From assembly GCF_904849725.1 (NCBI RefSeq), contig NC_058521.1, positions 348,748,138 through 348,812,137 of the forward strand: DNA of 64,000 nt, read 5' to 3'. The position numbers and the translations under genes are program-made. Positions 11,024-24,100 of this stretch are shown here, piece by piece. The notes beneath the pieces were generated by a model, which saw nothing but the letters and a program-made list of their open reading frames with translations, was not told the origin of the DNA and did not search any database. Every line of letters begins with the position of its first letter. The stretch's first letter is position 1. This DNA comes from Hordeum vulgare subsp. vulgare. Its lineage: Eukaryota > Streptophyta > Magnoliopsida > Poales > Poaceae.

Positions 11024-11237
11024 ACCACCAATTACAATTTGTAAAAAAATAGTAAAGCATCTATGTTTGTATTTATTGGACTCGAAAGAGGAAGCACTAA
11101 CAATAATTATTACTGTCACAACATTAAATTGATCAGTTGATGCTTAAGAGCTTCACATGTAAGATCAGTTCTAGCGGCAAGACAGTGTGAGCCCTCGGTT
11201 CATACCGAAGTGACAACGACTAGGATTCATCTATATT
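11024..11237. other. Short flank between elements F and B
   Basis: About 214 bp that fits neither neighbouring LTR. I see nothing recognisable in it. The five bases next to B are ATATT. Confidence 0.5.
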
Positions 11238-12933
11238 TGATTTTTACTACATAACTTATTCTTGTAGACTCGTGTGGGGCCTCCAAGCGCAGGGTTTTGT
11301 AGGACAATAGCAATTTTTCCTCAAGTGGAAGACCTAAGGTTTATCAATCCGTGGGAGGCGTAGGATGAAGATGGCCTCTCTCAAATAACACTGGAACCAA
11401 ATTATAAAAGGTCTCTTGTGTCCCCAACACATCATATGCAATGGTAAATTGTATAGGTGCACTAGTTCGACGAAGAGATGGTTGAGGGAGTCATGGATTA
11501 AGGGGTCATCGAGGCGCCAACCCATGGATCACATCATCGATTTCCAGATAGTTGACAATGTCGTACCTAGGAAGGAAGGCTCCAAGGACTGGCGTGGACT
11601 CCAAGCTTGGAAGGACTAGGAGGGCTCACCCACCCTCGACTATAGTCGGTAACTTTTAAACCCTAGGGTCCCTGGTGTCTATATAAACCGGAGGCCCCTA
11701 TTCGTGTAGAGGAGGCTGAATCATCTAGGGTTTAGCATATACGATCTCGAGGTAGATCTAGACTTTAGTCATCTTCACCTATCCAATTAAGTAGTACGTA
11801 AGGTATTACCTCCACAGGAGGGCCCGGACCTGGTAAACTGATGTCTCCCCCTTCTTCCTACAACCCATCGATCTAAGGTCCACAGTTCGGGACCCCTACC
11901 CGAGATCTACCCGAGGTGATACAAGTGTAGTAATGATAGCAGATATTGATTTTTGTAATAGGAACAAGAAAAGAAGCAAGGTAGCAAGTAAAAAAAGTGA
12001 GCATAAACAATATTGCAATGATTAAAAATGAGGCCTAGGGTCCATATTTTCACCAGTGCAATCTCTCAACAATGCTAATATAATTGGGTCACATAACAAT
12101 CCCTCAAGTGGAATAAAGAATCAATCCACAGTTCCTATCTAGTGCACAACATAAGATGAAATAGTTCGTAGGGTATGAAACCACCTCAAAGTTATTCTTT
12201 CTGGTCAATCTTTCCAAGCGTTCATACTAGAATAACAAGTTATCCTTTCCGATCAATCTATTGAAGATTTTGTATTAAAATATCACCATCGATAGATATC
12301 AATCAACCCTAATGTCACGTAGATACTACAATCTCACCTCAAGTATTTGTGGGCTAATTATATGACTTGCATCAAACAATTTTAGATTCTTCATATTCAA
12401 TCCAACACAAAGAACTTCACGGAGCACCCCAAGATTTCTATCGGAAAGCATAGTATGAAAACGTGCATCAACCCCTATGCTTATATTACCCCAATGTCAC
12501 CTCCGGAATCTGCGAGTTGAGTGCCAAAACATATATCAACTTAATCACTTGAATACCCCAATGTCACTATGAGTATCCGCATGCAACACATACATCATGT
12601 GCTCTCAAACCTAAGTATTCAATCCAACATAACGAGATCTTAAAGTGAAAGACTCAATTCTTGACAACAATAGCATGGGACAGACACCATATGATCCAAT
12701 TATATTAATAAGGCCCGTGATATATCAAGATTATGACATCTCAAGAACACAAGAGAGATAGAGAGAGAGAGATTGAACATATAGCTACTGGTTAGTTCTG
12801 CTGAAAACAATGTTAGTCCGGGTTAGTTCTGAATAAATCATATAAAGTGCACAAAACCATATAAAAGTATTCTAAACATAGGCCAACATGGCATGAATAC
12901 TTCATAAATTATCGATACATTGGAGACGTATCA
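11238..12933 (-). repeat. Element B 3' LTR
   Basis: The minus-strand start and end match the family, with an interior segment AGAACTAACCCGGACT shared with A. Without the 433-bp insertion it is about 1263 bp. No primer site lies beyond 11238, as expected for a 3' LTR. Confidence 0.8.
11483..11915 (+). repeat. Truncated Fatima-like LTR inserted in the element B LTR
   Basis: It starts TGAGGGAGTCATGGATTA, contains CTATATAAACCGG, and stops after CCCGAGATCTACCCGAG, lacking the last ~20 bases of the LTR. The B sequence on either side would read continuously (GAAGAGATGG to GTGATACAAG). It is a solo or partial LTR related to 10579-11023, in the same orientation. The 5-bp target duplication is not clear. 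Confidence 0.75.
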
Positions 12934-12999
12934 GCATCCCCAAGTTTAATTCCTACTCGTCCTCGAGTAGATAAATGATAAAGGAAATAATTTATGAAG

Positions 13000-14407
13000 T
13001 GAAAGTGCGTTATATCGACTAGAGGGGGGTGAATAGGAGATTTTTATAATTTCGTCACTGAGGAAATTCCTAGTGATGAAAGTCCTCGGACATGAACTGA
13101 GTGCAGCGGAAATAGTACAGGATCAGGTGTGCAAAAACGTCTACAACAAAGTACTCGATGAGATTTCAGAGATTTGGTTTGCAAGTACAGAGTAAGAAGG
13201 TGAAGATTAACTCAAGTGCAGACTTTGAGGTCGAGGAAATTCAGAGAAAGTCTTCAGACAAATTCTTCAAACAGTATAGATGTAAGTCTTCAACATACAA
13301 TTGAGGAAATGAGAAGGTTGAAGAAATAGAACCCGTAGCTTGATGAAGATAGTTGTTGATGACCCAGTTCCAACTGTTGTGACAGTTGTACATCTGGTTC
13401 GGAGCGGCTTGGTATTGAAACCAAAGGACACACAGTCCCGGGACACATAGTCCCCACTGTATTCTCCTTGAGCTAAGGACACACAATCCTTGCCCAACAC
13501 TCATGGTAAGTCTACAGGAAGACTTCCAAACCCTCACAAACTTGGTCACCCAGCGATCCACAATTGACTACTGGATGCTCTAGACCATGACGCCTAACCG
13601 TCTAGAGGATACACAATCCCCAAAGGTAACAAGCGTCGGTTCCACACAGGAACAACTTCTTCAGTGATGCTCAATCACTTGGGTTTTTGGTTTGGGTTTG
13701 GTGTTTGAGGTATTTCCTCACTTGATGATTTTCTCTCAAAAGCTTTGAGGAATTCAGGTTGCTCTAAATGACTAGCATCAGTTTCTCTCGGAGGAGCCAA
13801 CCAGCAAGTGGTTGTGGGGGGGGGGGGGTCTATTTATAGCCTAGCAGCATCCCGACATGATTTGACATAAATGCCCTTTAATAATATGACCGTTGAGTGG
13901 ATAATATCTATGAGGTGCCACTTGGTGCGGGAACGGTCGAAACTTTCAACTTGAAAGTGGTCATGTCTCTCATATTCGTCACTTTGAGGCTTTGGTAGAT
14001 TTAGGCTTGGGTTGAGCAACATGAGGAAAATCGTTCCGTAGTTTTACCTCGACCCCCTTTAACAATACGGTGTTCCTATGACTCAAGTATACAGAAAATG
14101 AAACAGAAAGAGTAAATCTTCACGCTTCAAAGTCGTTAGAGTGTTTTCTACAGGACACACTGAATTCCTCATCTTCAATATCTTCATGAGGAATATGAAT
14201 TTCTTCGCAATATCTTCGCGATCAAAGTCTTCAAGGAATGACCAAAGTCTTCACTGAAGACATTCATTTTTAGGGGCCGATATTCATCGAATAATTCAAA
14301 CTCCTCAACGACTTATAGAGCCTCTGTACACTCACAAACATATCCGTCTCTTAACCTATAATTATTCAAACCACCAAAATCACTAAGGGGCACTAGATGC
14401 ACTTACA
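13000..14407 (-). repeat. Element S 3' LTR
   Basis: 1408 bp, TG..CA ends on the minus strand (TGTAAGTGCATCTAGTG start). In the first ~140 plus-strand bases it differs from the other LTR at about 11 positions. It holds a G-run at 13816-13828. Confidence 0.88.
13831..13838 (-). promoter_or_regulatory. TATA box of the S 3' LTR
   Basis: GCTATAAATAG on the minus strand. The same site is at 44480-44487 in the 5' LTR. Confidence 0.6.
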
Positions 14408-14883
14408 ATCTCCCCCTTTTTGGTGGTTGATGACAATCAGGTTAAGTTTTCAACGGTGATAATAATATGGAATGTAAGTACAGAGTTTGAGGAATTTGAA
14501 GTCAACATACAGAGAAAATCCTCTTGAAGATGTGCATATTTTGAGGAATTTTCTTTGAACAGCACATGCACATTGATGATTTATATCATGGATATCTCCC
14601 CCTGTATCTTGCAATTCATGCATGCATTTGACATATAGTATGAGGAATTAGAAATGCATGATGAAAAATGATGTCTGACGAATTTCAGCATGCCTGCTTA
14701 ATAAACTTTGAGGGATAAGCATGCGAGAAAAAAACATTCAAAAGAGTCAAAACACCATCGGGCTTAAGTTACAACTCATTACATCAAAAACTTCAGAAGA
14801 ACCAAGAGTTTGTAACTTAATAAAGTTTGTAAGCCCATAATTAAAACCCGCTTGAAGACTAACTCTCAGATTTCTCCCCCTTT
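14408..14883 (-). other. Polypurine tract and upstream polypurine-like boxes of element S
   Basis: On the minus strand CCAAAAAGGGGGAGAT (14408-14423) abuts the 3' LTR and is the likely primer for plus-strand synthesis. Two more boxes lie upstream: ACAGGGGGAGA (14594-14604) and AAAGGGGGAGAAA (14871-14883), the latter next to GATGACAAAG. Repeated polypurine boxes are a known Sirevirus feature. The sequence between them is non-coding. Confidence 0.72.
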
Positions 14884-14942
14884 GTCATCAAGTGACGAAA
14901 AGGGACAAAAATGAGGACTAACGCCCCTCAATAATTTCACTT

Positions 14943-15605
14943 CTATGTTGATGTAGAGGCGTGAGCATCCTTGGAGACAGACTTCTTGGCTCGACCAGTT
15001 GCAGTATCCTCAGGTTCTTCATCTGATTTTGTAGTGTGGAATGAAGAAAATGAGGTGTCCACCAAGTCAGGAACTGGAATAGGCTTGCATTTCTTCTTTG
15101 GAGGCCACGACCAGTCAAAGTCTTGAGTAAATTCCATTTCATCAAGTTCCTCATGTGTCTTCAGGTGAGACAATTTGGCCCAAGTGCGATCAAATACCTC
15201 ATGAAGATAATAGTGATTTTTCTTCACAACATTTTGAGTCTCATTGAGGGTTTTCACAATGGATCCAAAGTGGCGTATTACCCACTTGTGGTTGCGATCT
15301 ACTTTCTGGTGAAGACTGAGAAGAAGCTCTCTATTAGTCATCTCCCTCGGGGAAGTTGGGCCTCGAGGTTTTGCTTCGCCATCAGACTCTTGAGTGGCAG
15401 TGTCATCATATGAGGAATAAGAGACAACCTTGCGAAATTGACCATATAGGGGTCGATTTCCTTCATCAATCACAGATTTGCCATTTCCTTCAATACGTTC
15501 AAAAGTGCTCTTCATGACTTTGAGAGGCGGCAGATAGCCGAGGTGATCCTGAAGTAACCTTGTTAGTTGATGCCAGATCTGTTTATGATGAATCTCATGA
15601 TCCAA
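14943..15605 (-). CDS. Env-like region ORF, C-terminal part (220 aa), element S
   Basis: An uninterrupted frame of 220 codons between the upstream env-like pieces and the polypurine boxes. It has a central helical segment (SLHQKVDRNHKWVIRHFG, about residues 95-112) suited to a coiled coil, then a basic patch PPKKKCKP and an acidic, Ser/Thr-rich tail. I see no signal peptide or convincing membrane segment, so env-like describes its position in Sirevirus genomes, not a shown function. The first Met is used here. The true protein probably starts far upstream and the frame is cut by stops near 15610. Confidence 0.5.
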   Translation of the reverse strand: MDHEIHHKQIWHQLTRLLQDHLGYLPPLKVMKSTFERIEGNGKSVIDEGNRPLYGQFRKVVSYSSYDDTATQESDGEAKPRGPTSPREMTNRELLLSLHQKVDRNHKWVIRHFGSIVKTLNETQNVVKKNHYYLHEVFDRTWAKLSHLKTHEELDEMEFTQDFDWSWPPKKKCKPIPVPDLVDTSFSSFHTTKSDEEPEDTATGRAKKSVSKDAHASTST

Positions 15606-17314
15606 GGTGCATAAATATTCAGCTCAAATGGTGACAAAGCATTGTCAGCCAAAGTCCTCAAGAAGAAACCGTGAAGATTCATTTTGCTTCCATGAACGAC
15701 GTGAAACTAGATATTCTTCATGATCCCAATAACATCTTCTTCCTTATCATGCCCCTTTCTTGGTGCGATGGAGTATGACAATATTCTATAAACTCTCCTG
15801 GGCACATACTACAATTCCTTCACTAGGAATCTTGTCATGGGAGGTTGACCTGGAGCCAAAGGTTTCATGAGGACTTCCATTAGATGATTTGGCAGTTCTC
15901 TTTCATCATAGTTTCTAATTGCTTCATCTGAAGGAATTGGGAGTGGAGTATCTCAAAGCAATTCTGTGGCTGGAGGTTTGTAGTGATTGTCTTGTGTCAT
16001 ACTGTCCAGAACCCATCAGTTGACGTCTTTGGTGTCACCAGAGATGTGAAGTGTGGCGTAGAACTGAAGAATGTTGTGAGTATTCCAATCACCAATAGAT
16101 GTGCAGAATGGCAATGGCCTTGCATCGTGAATAACGCTGAGTACTGGGGTGAAGCAAGGAATTTCCTCCATGTCACAATGAGGAATATGGGTGTGAAGAA
16201 ATATATTACTTCTCCCATAGAGCACAACAACATAGTAGTTGAGTTGAGTTCTGGTCCATAACTTTTTGTGCGTGATGCGAAGCCTATCATATGGATTTTC
16301 TCCTGTGAAGTAATGGCGTTCATCGTAGTGGTCTTTCTTCTGAAACTTTGGCCTTTTGGAGAAGGGCTGATGAGGCTTTGGTTGAAGATTATGATGTTGT
16401 TCATTTTGAGGAGTTGAGACCACCACAATTGCAGTTTCAGGATTTATCACTACAACTGTAGTTTCAGCATTTTGAGCAAGAGCATGTTTTTCAGCTTGAG
16501 GAATTTGCTGATCCGAGGGAGCAGATGCAGTTTTTGGTTCTGTAGTTTCCTTTTGAGTTTCTTCTGCTGGTGCAGCTGATTCTTGGTCATCAGCTGATTC
16601 CATATGTGAGCTCTTATATTCAGGGCCAACCAGAATCTGAGTGGCTACATGAGTTTGAGGAGTCGGAGCTATTCTTGGCGAGTTTTCGTGAGCCTCTTCT
16701 CAGAACTCATCATGAATAACAGGTATGTTGCATCCAATTTCTTCATCACCGTCCTTTTCTTCAGCGGTCATTACAGGTCTTGTGACTTGAGGAATTTGAT
16801 CTGCTTCAATTTCCTCATCCATTGGTGTGGATGCACTAGAGCGATTGTCATCCATTTTCTCATCCCCTTCTGGAATGATGTATTCTTCATCGAATGGAAC
16901 AATCATATATGATGGTGCTACATTGAGGGGAGTAGCATCCACTCGGGCTAATGATGAGGTAGGCATAGTCTTCAGGCGTTTTGCCTGTGAAGACTCTGAA
17001 GTAGTTGAAGCTTTTCTCTTCTTAGCTTTTTTTCAGCAACTTTCGTTTTCTTCACGTCTGCTGCAAACAGAGGAGTCACTTTCTTCACCTTTGAAGACTT
17101 AGGTGAAAGAGCATTTTCATCAGGCATTGCGTTGGCAGTATATGGCCTGGCAGATTCTTCAGCTGAAATAGTCTGAGGAATTTGATCAGCACCTGGTTCT
17201 TCATTTTCATCATCCCCAACCATTTGCACAGTATAGCTTGGCTGAGGATTTGTTGGCTGCTTTGGAGCGGCAACCCTGCTGTTTTATTAATGATTTGCAG
17301 AAGTTGCGGCTTTG
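15606..17314 (-). pseudogene. Env-like region of element S, middle part, broken
   Basis: Consecutive minus-strand pieces in different frames: 17229-16972, 16966-16700 and 16603-16016. They are rich in Glu, Pro, Ala and Ser and repeat a short theme around DQIPQ (three times). The piece at 16603-16016 continues into a more globular-looking tail. The upstream boundary is the ACAAA duplication at 17315-17319, where element T cuts the region. Stops and frameshifts separate the pieces. I recognise no domain. Confidence 0.55.
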
Positions 17315-17319
17315 ACAAA

Positions 17320-20300
17320 TGTCGGGACCCCGATCCTAAGCCATACAACTCTAGCATGTACACATCATATCACTTTGTGGCCTCACGCACGGTAATCACC
17401 CCGGTTGCCACCTTACCTTGGCCGGGACGGTTTGCGTCTTTTGGCTCACGTATATGACTATGTTGCCAGCAATCATATGTCAAAGAACCTGGGTCGACAT
17501 GGCTAGTTATGAACCCAAGTGGCACATCCGTACAGGGACAGGCATACATAACCCAGCAAGGCAGGTGTCGGCCATCAGCGAGTGTAGACGAGTTGTAGAA
17601 AGCTACAGGGACTCCATTACACCGCGTGACATTTCCCCGAGGGGACAGACACAACAACAAAGAAGGATACATGCTGGTCAATCCATATGTCCAGAGCAGT
17701 AGCAAGCTACCAAGGCTCGGTGGAAACACAAAGAGGCATTTCCCGGTATGGAGTACTACTCAAGGCACACACCTAGGTGTCGAATCCCACACATATCAAT
17801 GCATTGCAAGCATACACACAATATGCACGATATGTGTAGATACAACATGACATCACAACATAACTCTACAACACATCATTTATTTAATAGACTCCGATGA
17901 GTCAACATAGTTTAATGTTACAAACAGAATGGGTCACATGACCCAACATTCACAGCATACAAGCATCAAGGGGAAGTTACATGTCTGGGTACAGACATCT
18001 ACTAAAAGCGGCTGGAAGAGCCTAAAAGCTACAACGACCCTACCGTAGGAGCCAGATCACTGTCTGGGTTCCCAAGCTAAACCATCGATGTTTACGTCAA
18101 GAGATAACGTAGAGAGAGCGGCGTCTATTCTGCAAAAAATGTAAATAAGCAATAGTGAGTACGAAGGTACTCAGCAAGTCTTACATCAGTGCTAACTACA
18201 TATGCAACAAGTATCAATGAACGGAATTGTGGGGTTTATAGCAGAGAAGCCATCTTTGACCTTTGGCTAACGTATTCTACAACAAAGTTTTATTATCTCC
18301 CTCGTCTCCTTATGAGAGAGCGCACATGAGTGCACATAACCAGCACATCAGTACACCACCATGGATCCTCTCTCGTCATCCTACGAGAAGGCCATCCATA
18401 GCACTCACACTTATCTGCACTATTTTAGAGTAACCATTAAAGTTATTTATGAACCATGTAAGTATCCAAGCAGTCCATAACCAGGACACGGCTATTCGAA
18501 TAGATAGATACCATGCAGGGGTGTAATTCGTCACACATGCTTCCGCCACTTATCGCCAAGTGCACAAAAAACCAGCACCTCGGCAACCTTCAAGCGGAAG
18601 CCCAGCGAGGGAGTTGGCCACGGACGTTAACCTACTAAGACTCACGCCCAAGACAGTCGCCTATCTGAGTTGGAACCCATAATGGAAGTCCGGCCGAGGT
18701 TTCCAACATGGCCTCAAACTATATGAGCAGGGCCCCAAGCCGGTCCCGACTGGGCCGTTCATCCACTTAGCAGGTCGTGCCACAACCTATGAACGTTTCG
18801 AACTACTGCCACTTCTGGACTGAGAACAGAGTAGTTAATAGGCCGAGAGGGGTCGAATTACCGGAACCCAATGTGTGGTAGTAGCTAGTCTTGGAGCACC
18901 AACACAAGATCTCATGTCCTATATGCGGCGACAATGAGACAACCCACCATGTACTCCTACATGGCCTCTCATCGCTACCTTTACCAAAACAGTTTCACAT
19001 CTTTAACTCTCATCAATAGGACATGATCATTCCAATACATCATTCCGATGCTCGGACCAAACTCAACCTAAGCATAGCATGCATAACTGGGTAAAGCACA
19101 TATGACTCAAGCATCTACCAGGTATGCTAGGTTGCATTGGTTTAGCTATTTACTGTGATCAAAATCAGGTCATGCAAAGGAATAGGTGCAGCTATCGTAA
19201 TACAACTATCAATTGAATCTTTTTGTCCTAATGCATAGAAATGAGAGCAGGAGCGAGAGAATAGGATTTTGTCGAAATATTCAAAGGGGTTTTGTTTGCC
19301 TGTTGATCGGAAGAACTCAGCTATTCTTCGATGCCGGTGATAACTACATCTCGCAAGGTCTATTGACAGATCAAACGAAAGAAATTAATCACGGCAAATG
19401 CTTCACAACGATGCATGAGCATGGCAAGTTATCATGATGCTGATTTCATCTAATGCAAGTGATCACAGGTTGAAAGAAGTTTATTTGATCAATATAAATC
19501 ATTTTCAGAATCCAATTATATCCTTTATAAGCCTATTATGACTTTGTCATATTCAGCAAGGTTAAAATGTCCAAACATGTGTATAAATGCCACCAATAGA
19601 TTCCTTGCATTTTTCTGATACTTTTTCATATATAAATTATTTTCATCAGAGTTATACTTTAATTTCTATGATTTTTACAAGTTTTAGCAATTTTCTGGAA
19701 TTAAATTAAGTCAGAAAACTATTACTGTGTCATGCTGATGTCATCCCTACGTCAGCAGGTCAACCAGCCGGGTCCAGGTCAACCTGACCAGTGGGGTCCA
19801 CTGGTCAGTGACTCGAAGACTAATCCGCGCTGACCCGCACCAAGTGAGGTTTGACTCACTGGTGGGGCCCTTTGGCAGCGACTGGGGAAGGGGTTAATTA
19901 GTGCTAATGGTCGGCCACGTCGACGGCTACCGGAGGGAGGTCGCCGGCGACTGAGCCGCGGTGGAGGGCTCGCCGGAGTTGTGCTATTTTTCGCTACAGG
20001 GGTCCAAATCGAGCGTGGTTGACGGCTACAGCGAGCTGGCGAAGCACCCGATCTAACGGGAGCATCGGCTGGGGCTAGGTTGGCCGAGAGAGGCACCGAC
20101 AAGGAGCGGGGCGGTCGCCGAAGTTCGGCCACGGTGGGAAAACGGCCTACGGGGCACGACAGAGCATGGAAGGAGAGGGGAAAGAGTCAACGGCTCATGG
20201 GGGTTCCATTCCTGGCGTCGGCGAGGTTGGAGGGGCTCTCTGGCCGGCGATTCGACGGCGGCGAGATCCAGTGGCCGGAGGAAGAACGGCGACGATGGCG

Positions 20301-21125
20301 ACGCTACGGGGGCTCGGGTGCTCGGAGAAGATGATGGAGGGATGCAGCTCGTCGAGGCGGAGGAGTGGAGCTCTTCAGGGAGGCGAGGGGTGGCCGGGGT
20401 GGAGCTTGCGACGAGCTCGGATGGACCGGCAATGGCGGCGGGAAGAGCAGGTGCAGAGAACGAGAGGAGAGGTAGAGAGCAGGGGGGAGGAGAGGATAAG
20501 GGAGGGACGGCCTTGTGCGCTCGCGCGGTGGAGGCAGGAGGAGGCTCCACGGGAGGAGGAGCTGGCGAGGGCGCCTTGCCTTCCTTCTCCTCTGCCTTCT
20601 GGCACGAGGAGGAAGACGACAGGGGAGAGGCCCCTCTGGTGGGCTGGGCCAGGGGGTGGCGACACGTAAGTTTTTCTGTTTGTTTTTTATTTCTCTTTTA
20701 TTTCTTGCTGGAATTTACTTTTAGGATTTAAAATAAATAGTTTGACCAAATATAAATCCCAAAAATGTTATTAGGTGATAGAGACAATAATGTCCAATGC
20801 CACATAAAAGTTTCAACATTTTTGAAACTTTAAAATAGAAGGAATCAAAATAATTCCATTCCAAATAGCTATTTAGTCAACTCAAAAATCCTTTTTAAAA
20901 AGTTCCTGTGGCCTAGAATTTTGGTTTGACAAATTTACCTTTTGACACTATTTTGCCAAGAATTTGGAACATTTTTTTGGTTCCTTTTAAGGTATTAAAT
21001 TTTTATTGCCTTCTTGTCAAATGATCAAAACATTTGGGGCATTGATCACTTGCTATTTAAACATCAAATTTTTTATAATGCATGCATGAATGCTTGGCAA
21101 ACAAATGAAAGCTAGGGCTGTGACA
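17320..21125 (-). repeat. Element T 3' LTR (left), 3806 bp
   Basis: TG..CA ends. Its segment 19345-21125 is 1781 bp, exactly the length of the middle partial LTR, and keeps a ~90-bp stretch (around 20100-20190) that the right LTR has lost. Confidence 0.88.
19750..20690. other. GC-rich block inside the T LTR
   Basis: About 900 bp of GC-rich sequence with long overlapping open frames on both strands, followed on the plus strand by CACGTAAGTTTTT, which resembles a plant 5' splice site, and then AT-rich sequence. It recurs at 25180-26117 and 33880-34740. The right copy has a deletion and several indels that shift the frames, so protein coding is not supported. The open frames probably reflect base composition. 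Confidence 0.45.
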
Positions 21126-21140
21126 ACTCACCCCCACTAA
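21126..21140 (-). other. Polypurine tract of T, copy 1
   Basis: On the minus strand TTAGTGGGGGTGAGT abuts the LTR. The same tract lies at 26553-26567 beside the middle LTR. Confidence 0.7.
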
Positions 21141-24100
21141 GCAAGAATCTCGTCCCGAGATTTAGGCGTAGTCGGGAAGAGTTCGGGGTATTCAAGCCGA
21201 AGGCGATCTTCGCGCTCCCAGGATGCTTCATTCTCGGAATGATGAGACCACTGAACCTTGAGAAACTTGATGATGCGATGTCGGGTGCTGTGCTCGGTTT
21301 CGTCAAGAATACGAACATGATATTCTCGATATGATAGGTCATCTTGGAGAACAAGCGTTTCGTGGTCTACTTCGAGGACAGGGTCCTTGAAGTAACGCCT
21401 GAGTTGAGAAATGTGGAACACATCATGAACTTTGGAAAGCTGAGGAGGCAGCTCTAACTGGTAGGCAACCTCTCCTCGCTTAGCGAGAATACGGAAAGGA
21501 CCAATGTAACCAGGAGCAAATTTTCCTTTGATACCGAAACGATGGGTACCTTTGAGAGGTGAAACCCGTAGGTAAGCCTTCTCGTCAACTTCATAACTTA
21601 CTTCCTTATGACGGCGGTCATATTGACTCTTTTGACGAGATTGGGCGGTTTTTAAATTCTCACGAATAATGCGAACTTGCTCTTCTGCATCCTGGATCAT
21701 ATCCGGTCCAAAGAACTGTCTTTCACCGGTTTCTGACCAGTTTAATGGTGTTCGGCATCTTCGTCCATACAGAACTTCGAAAGGAGCTTTGCCGAGACTA
21801 GACTGGAAACTGTTGTTATAAGAAAATTCGGCGAATGGAAGACACTTCTCCCAATTCATTCCGAATGAGATAACACAGGCTCTGAGCATATCTTCAATAA
21901 TTTGGTTGACTCTTTCTACTTGACCACTTGACTCAGGGTGATAAGCAGTGCTAAACGAAAGATGAGTTCCCATAGCTTTTTGGAAACTTTCCCAAAAACG
22001 AGAAGTGAAAAGACTTCCACGATCTGAATTGATTTCTAGAGGAACACCATGAAGATAAACTATTCGAGGATTATATAGGTCTGCTAGCTGACTAGCAGTT
22101 ATACTTTCTCGGACTGGAAGGAAGTGAGCAACTTTCGAAAGGCGATCAATGACGACAAAGATGGCATCATTCCCTTTCTTGGTCTTTGGAAAACCAGTGA
22201 TAAAATCCGTACTAACCTTGTCCCACTTCCACTCGGGAATAGCTAGGGGTTGAAGGGTGCCAGCAGGCCTTTGATGCTCTGCCTTAACGCGACGACAAAC
22301 GTCACAGTTAGCAATGAATTGAGCGATTTCTCTCTTCATCCGGGTCCACCAGAACCTCTGGCGTAGGTCCTGATACATTTTAGTGCTACCGGGATGAATC
22401 GTGAGAGGCGATTCGTGAGCTTCCTTAAGAATCAAATCACGAAGTTGTTGCTTCTTAGGAACCACCAAACGATTATCAAAGAATACAACACCTTTATCAT
22501 TTACCATGAAACGTCCAGCAACTCCTTTGGCGATGTTGCTCTTGATCCGGGAAATTCCCGTATCATGTTTCTAGGCTGCTATGATCTGATCCTTAAGAGT
22601 TGGTTTCGACACCAAGGTAGAAAGGAATCCTTGAAGAACAAGGTGAAGATTAAGCTTACGAAATTCCTCATGGAGAAGTGGTTGATTTTGTAGCAACGTG
22701 AGGTTGTTACAATAGGATTTACGACTTAGTGCATCAGCCATGACATTGGCTTTCCCTGGGGTGTAAGATATTCCTAAATCGTAATCCGTAATCAACTCAA
22801 CCCACCGTATTTGCCCGATATTCAAATCCGGTTGGGTGAATATATACTTGAGACTCTTGTGATCAGTGTATATTTCGCAACGATTACCAAGGAGGTAATG
22901 TCGCCAGGTTAACAGTGCATAGACTACAGCGGCAAGTTCCAGATCATGTGTAGGATAATTCTCCTCATGTGGACGCAACTGTCGAGATGCGTATGCAATC
23001 ACATGACGATCTTGCATAAGAATTCATCCAAGTCCTTGCCGTGAGGCATCACAGTAGATAATAAAGTCCTTTGAGAAATCTGGGGGCACAAGTACCGGGG
23101 CAATAGTCAGTCGTCTTTTCAACTCCTGAAAACTTTCCTGGCACCGTGGGGTCCATTCGAACTTCTTATCTTTCTTGAGAAGTTCATTTAGAGGTTTGGC
23201 AATTTTGGAGAAATTCTCAACGAAGCGGTGGCAATAGCTCGCTAAGCCAAGGAAACTCCTAACTTGCTTCACCGATTCAGGTGGAGTCCAATCAAGAACG
23301 GCCTGAACTCTCTCGGGATTGACAACAATACCTTTTGCCGAGATTACGTGACCTAGATAGGTCACTTCTGGTAACCAGAATTCACACTTGCAGAATTTGG
23401 CGTAAAGGCAGTGCTCTTGAAGTTTCATCAATACCAGCCTAAGATGCTCAACATGTTCTTCTTCATTCTTCGAGTAAATCAGAATATCATCGAGGTAAAC
23501 CACGACGAATTTATCCAAGTACTCCATGATGATCGAATCCATTCAGCGGGAGAAAGTGGCTGGGGCATTGGTTAGACCGAAGGACATTTCGATGTACTCG
23601 TTTTGGCCACGAGTGACAAAGGTCGTCTTAGGAATGTCCCCGTTCCTAATTTTGATTTGATGATAACCTAATCTCAAATCCATCTTTGAAAAGAATGCAG
23701 ATCCAGCGAGCTGATCATACAGATTGTTGATCCTGGGGAGCAGATATTTGTTCTTTATCATGACCAGATTAACCGGTCGGTAATCTACAACCATCCATTC
23801 CGTACAATCCTTCTTCTTGACGAAGAGGACAGGGCAAGCCCAAGGGGAAGAGCTAGGACGGATGAAACCTTTCTTCAAGGATTCATCAAGTTGGGTTTTA
23901 AGCTCAGCTAATTCTTGAGGAGACGTCTTATAGGGTCTTCTAGCAATTGGAGCAGTTCCTGGGACAAGTTCTATGACAAATTCTACTTCTCTGTCAGGTG
24001 GGACACCTGGCAGTTCCTCTGGAAAGACATCCGGAAAATCACGGACTACTGGGATGTTTTCAAGGTCTGGAAGAAGATTGGCATTGAGGGCATATATCTG

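Larger units (their letters stand above)
11238..12999 (-). mobile_element. Element B, distal part: 3' LTR and polypurine end of an element related to A
   Basis: Read on the minus strand, internal sequence ends in a GAGGACGAGTAGG..AAACTTGGGGATGC polypurine region and passes into an LTR that starts TGATACGTCTCC at 12933 and ends AAATCA at 11238. The internal region resumes at 45055 on the other side of the Sirevirus. It is the same family type as A and C but diverged. Confidence 0.82.

Noticed and set aside
14943..17314. Sirevirus env-like region as a true envelope gene
   Set aside because: I see no signal peptide, membrane anchor or cleavage site. The label is kept for position only.
20053..20669. 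Overlapping long open frames on both strands of the T LTR as possible genes
   Set aside because: Frames are open on both strands in GC-rich sequence and are broken by indels in the right LTR. Composition explains them.
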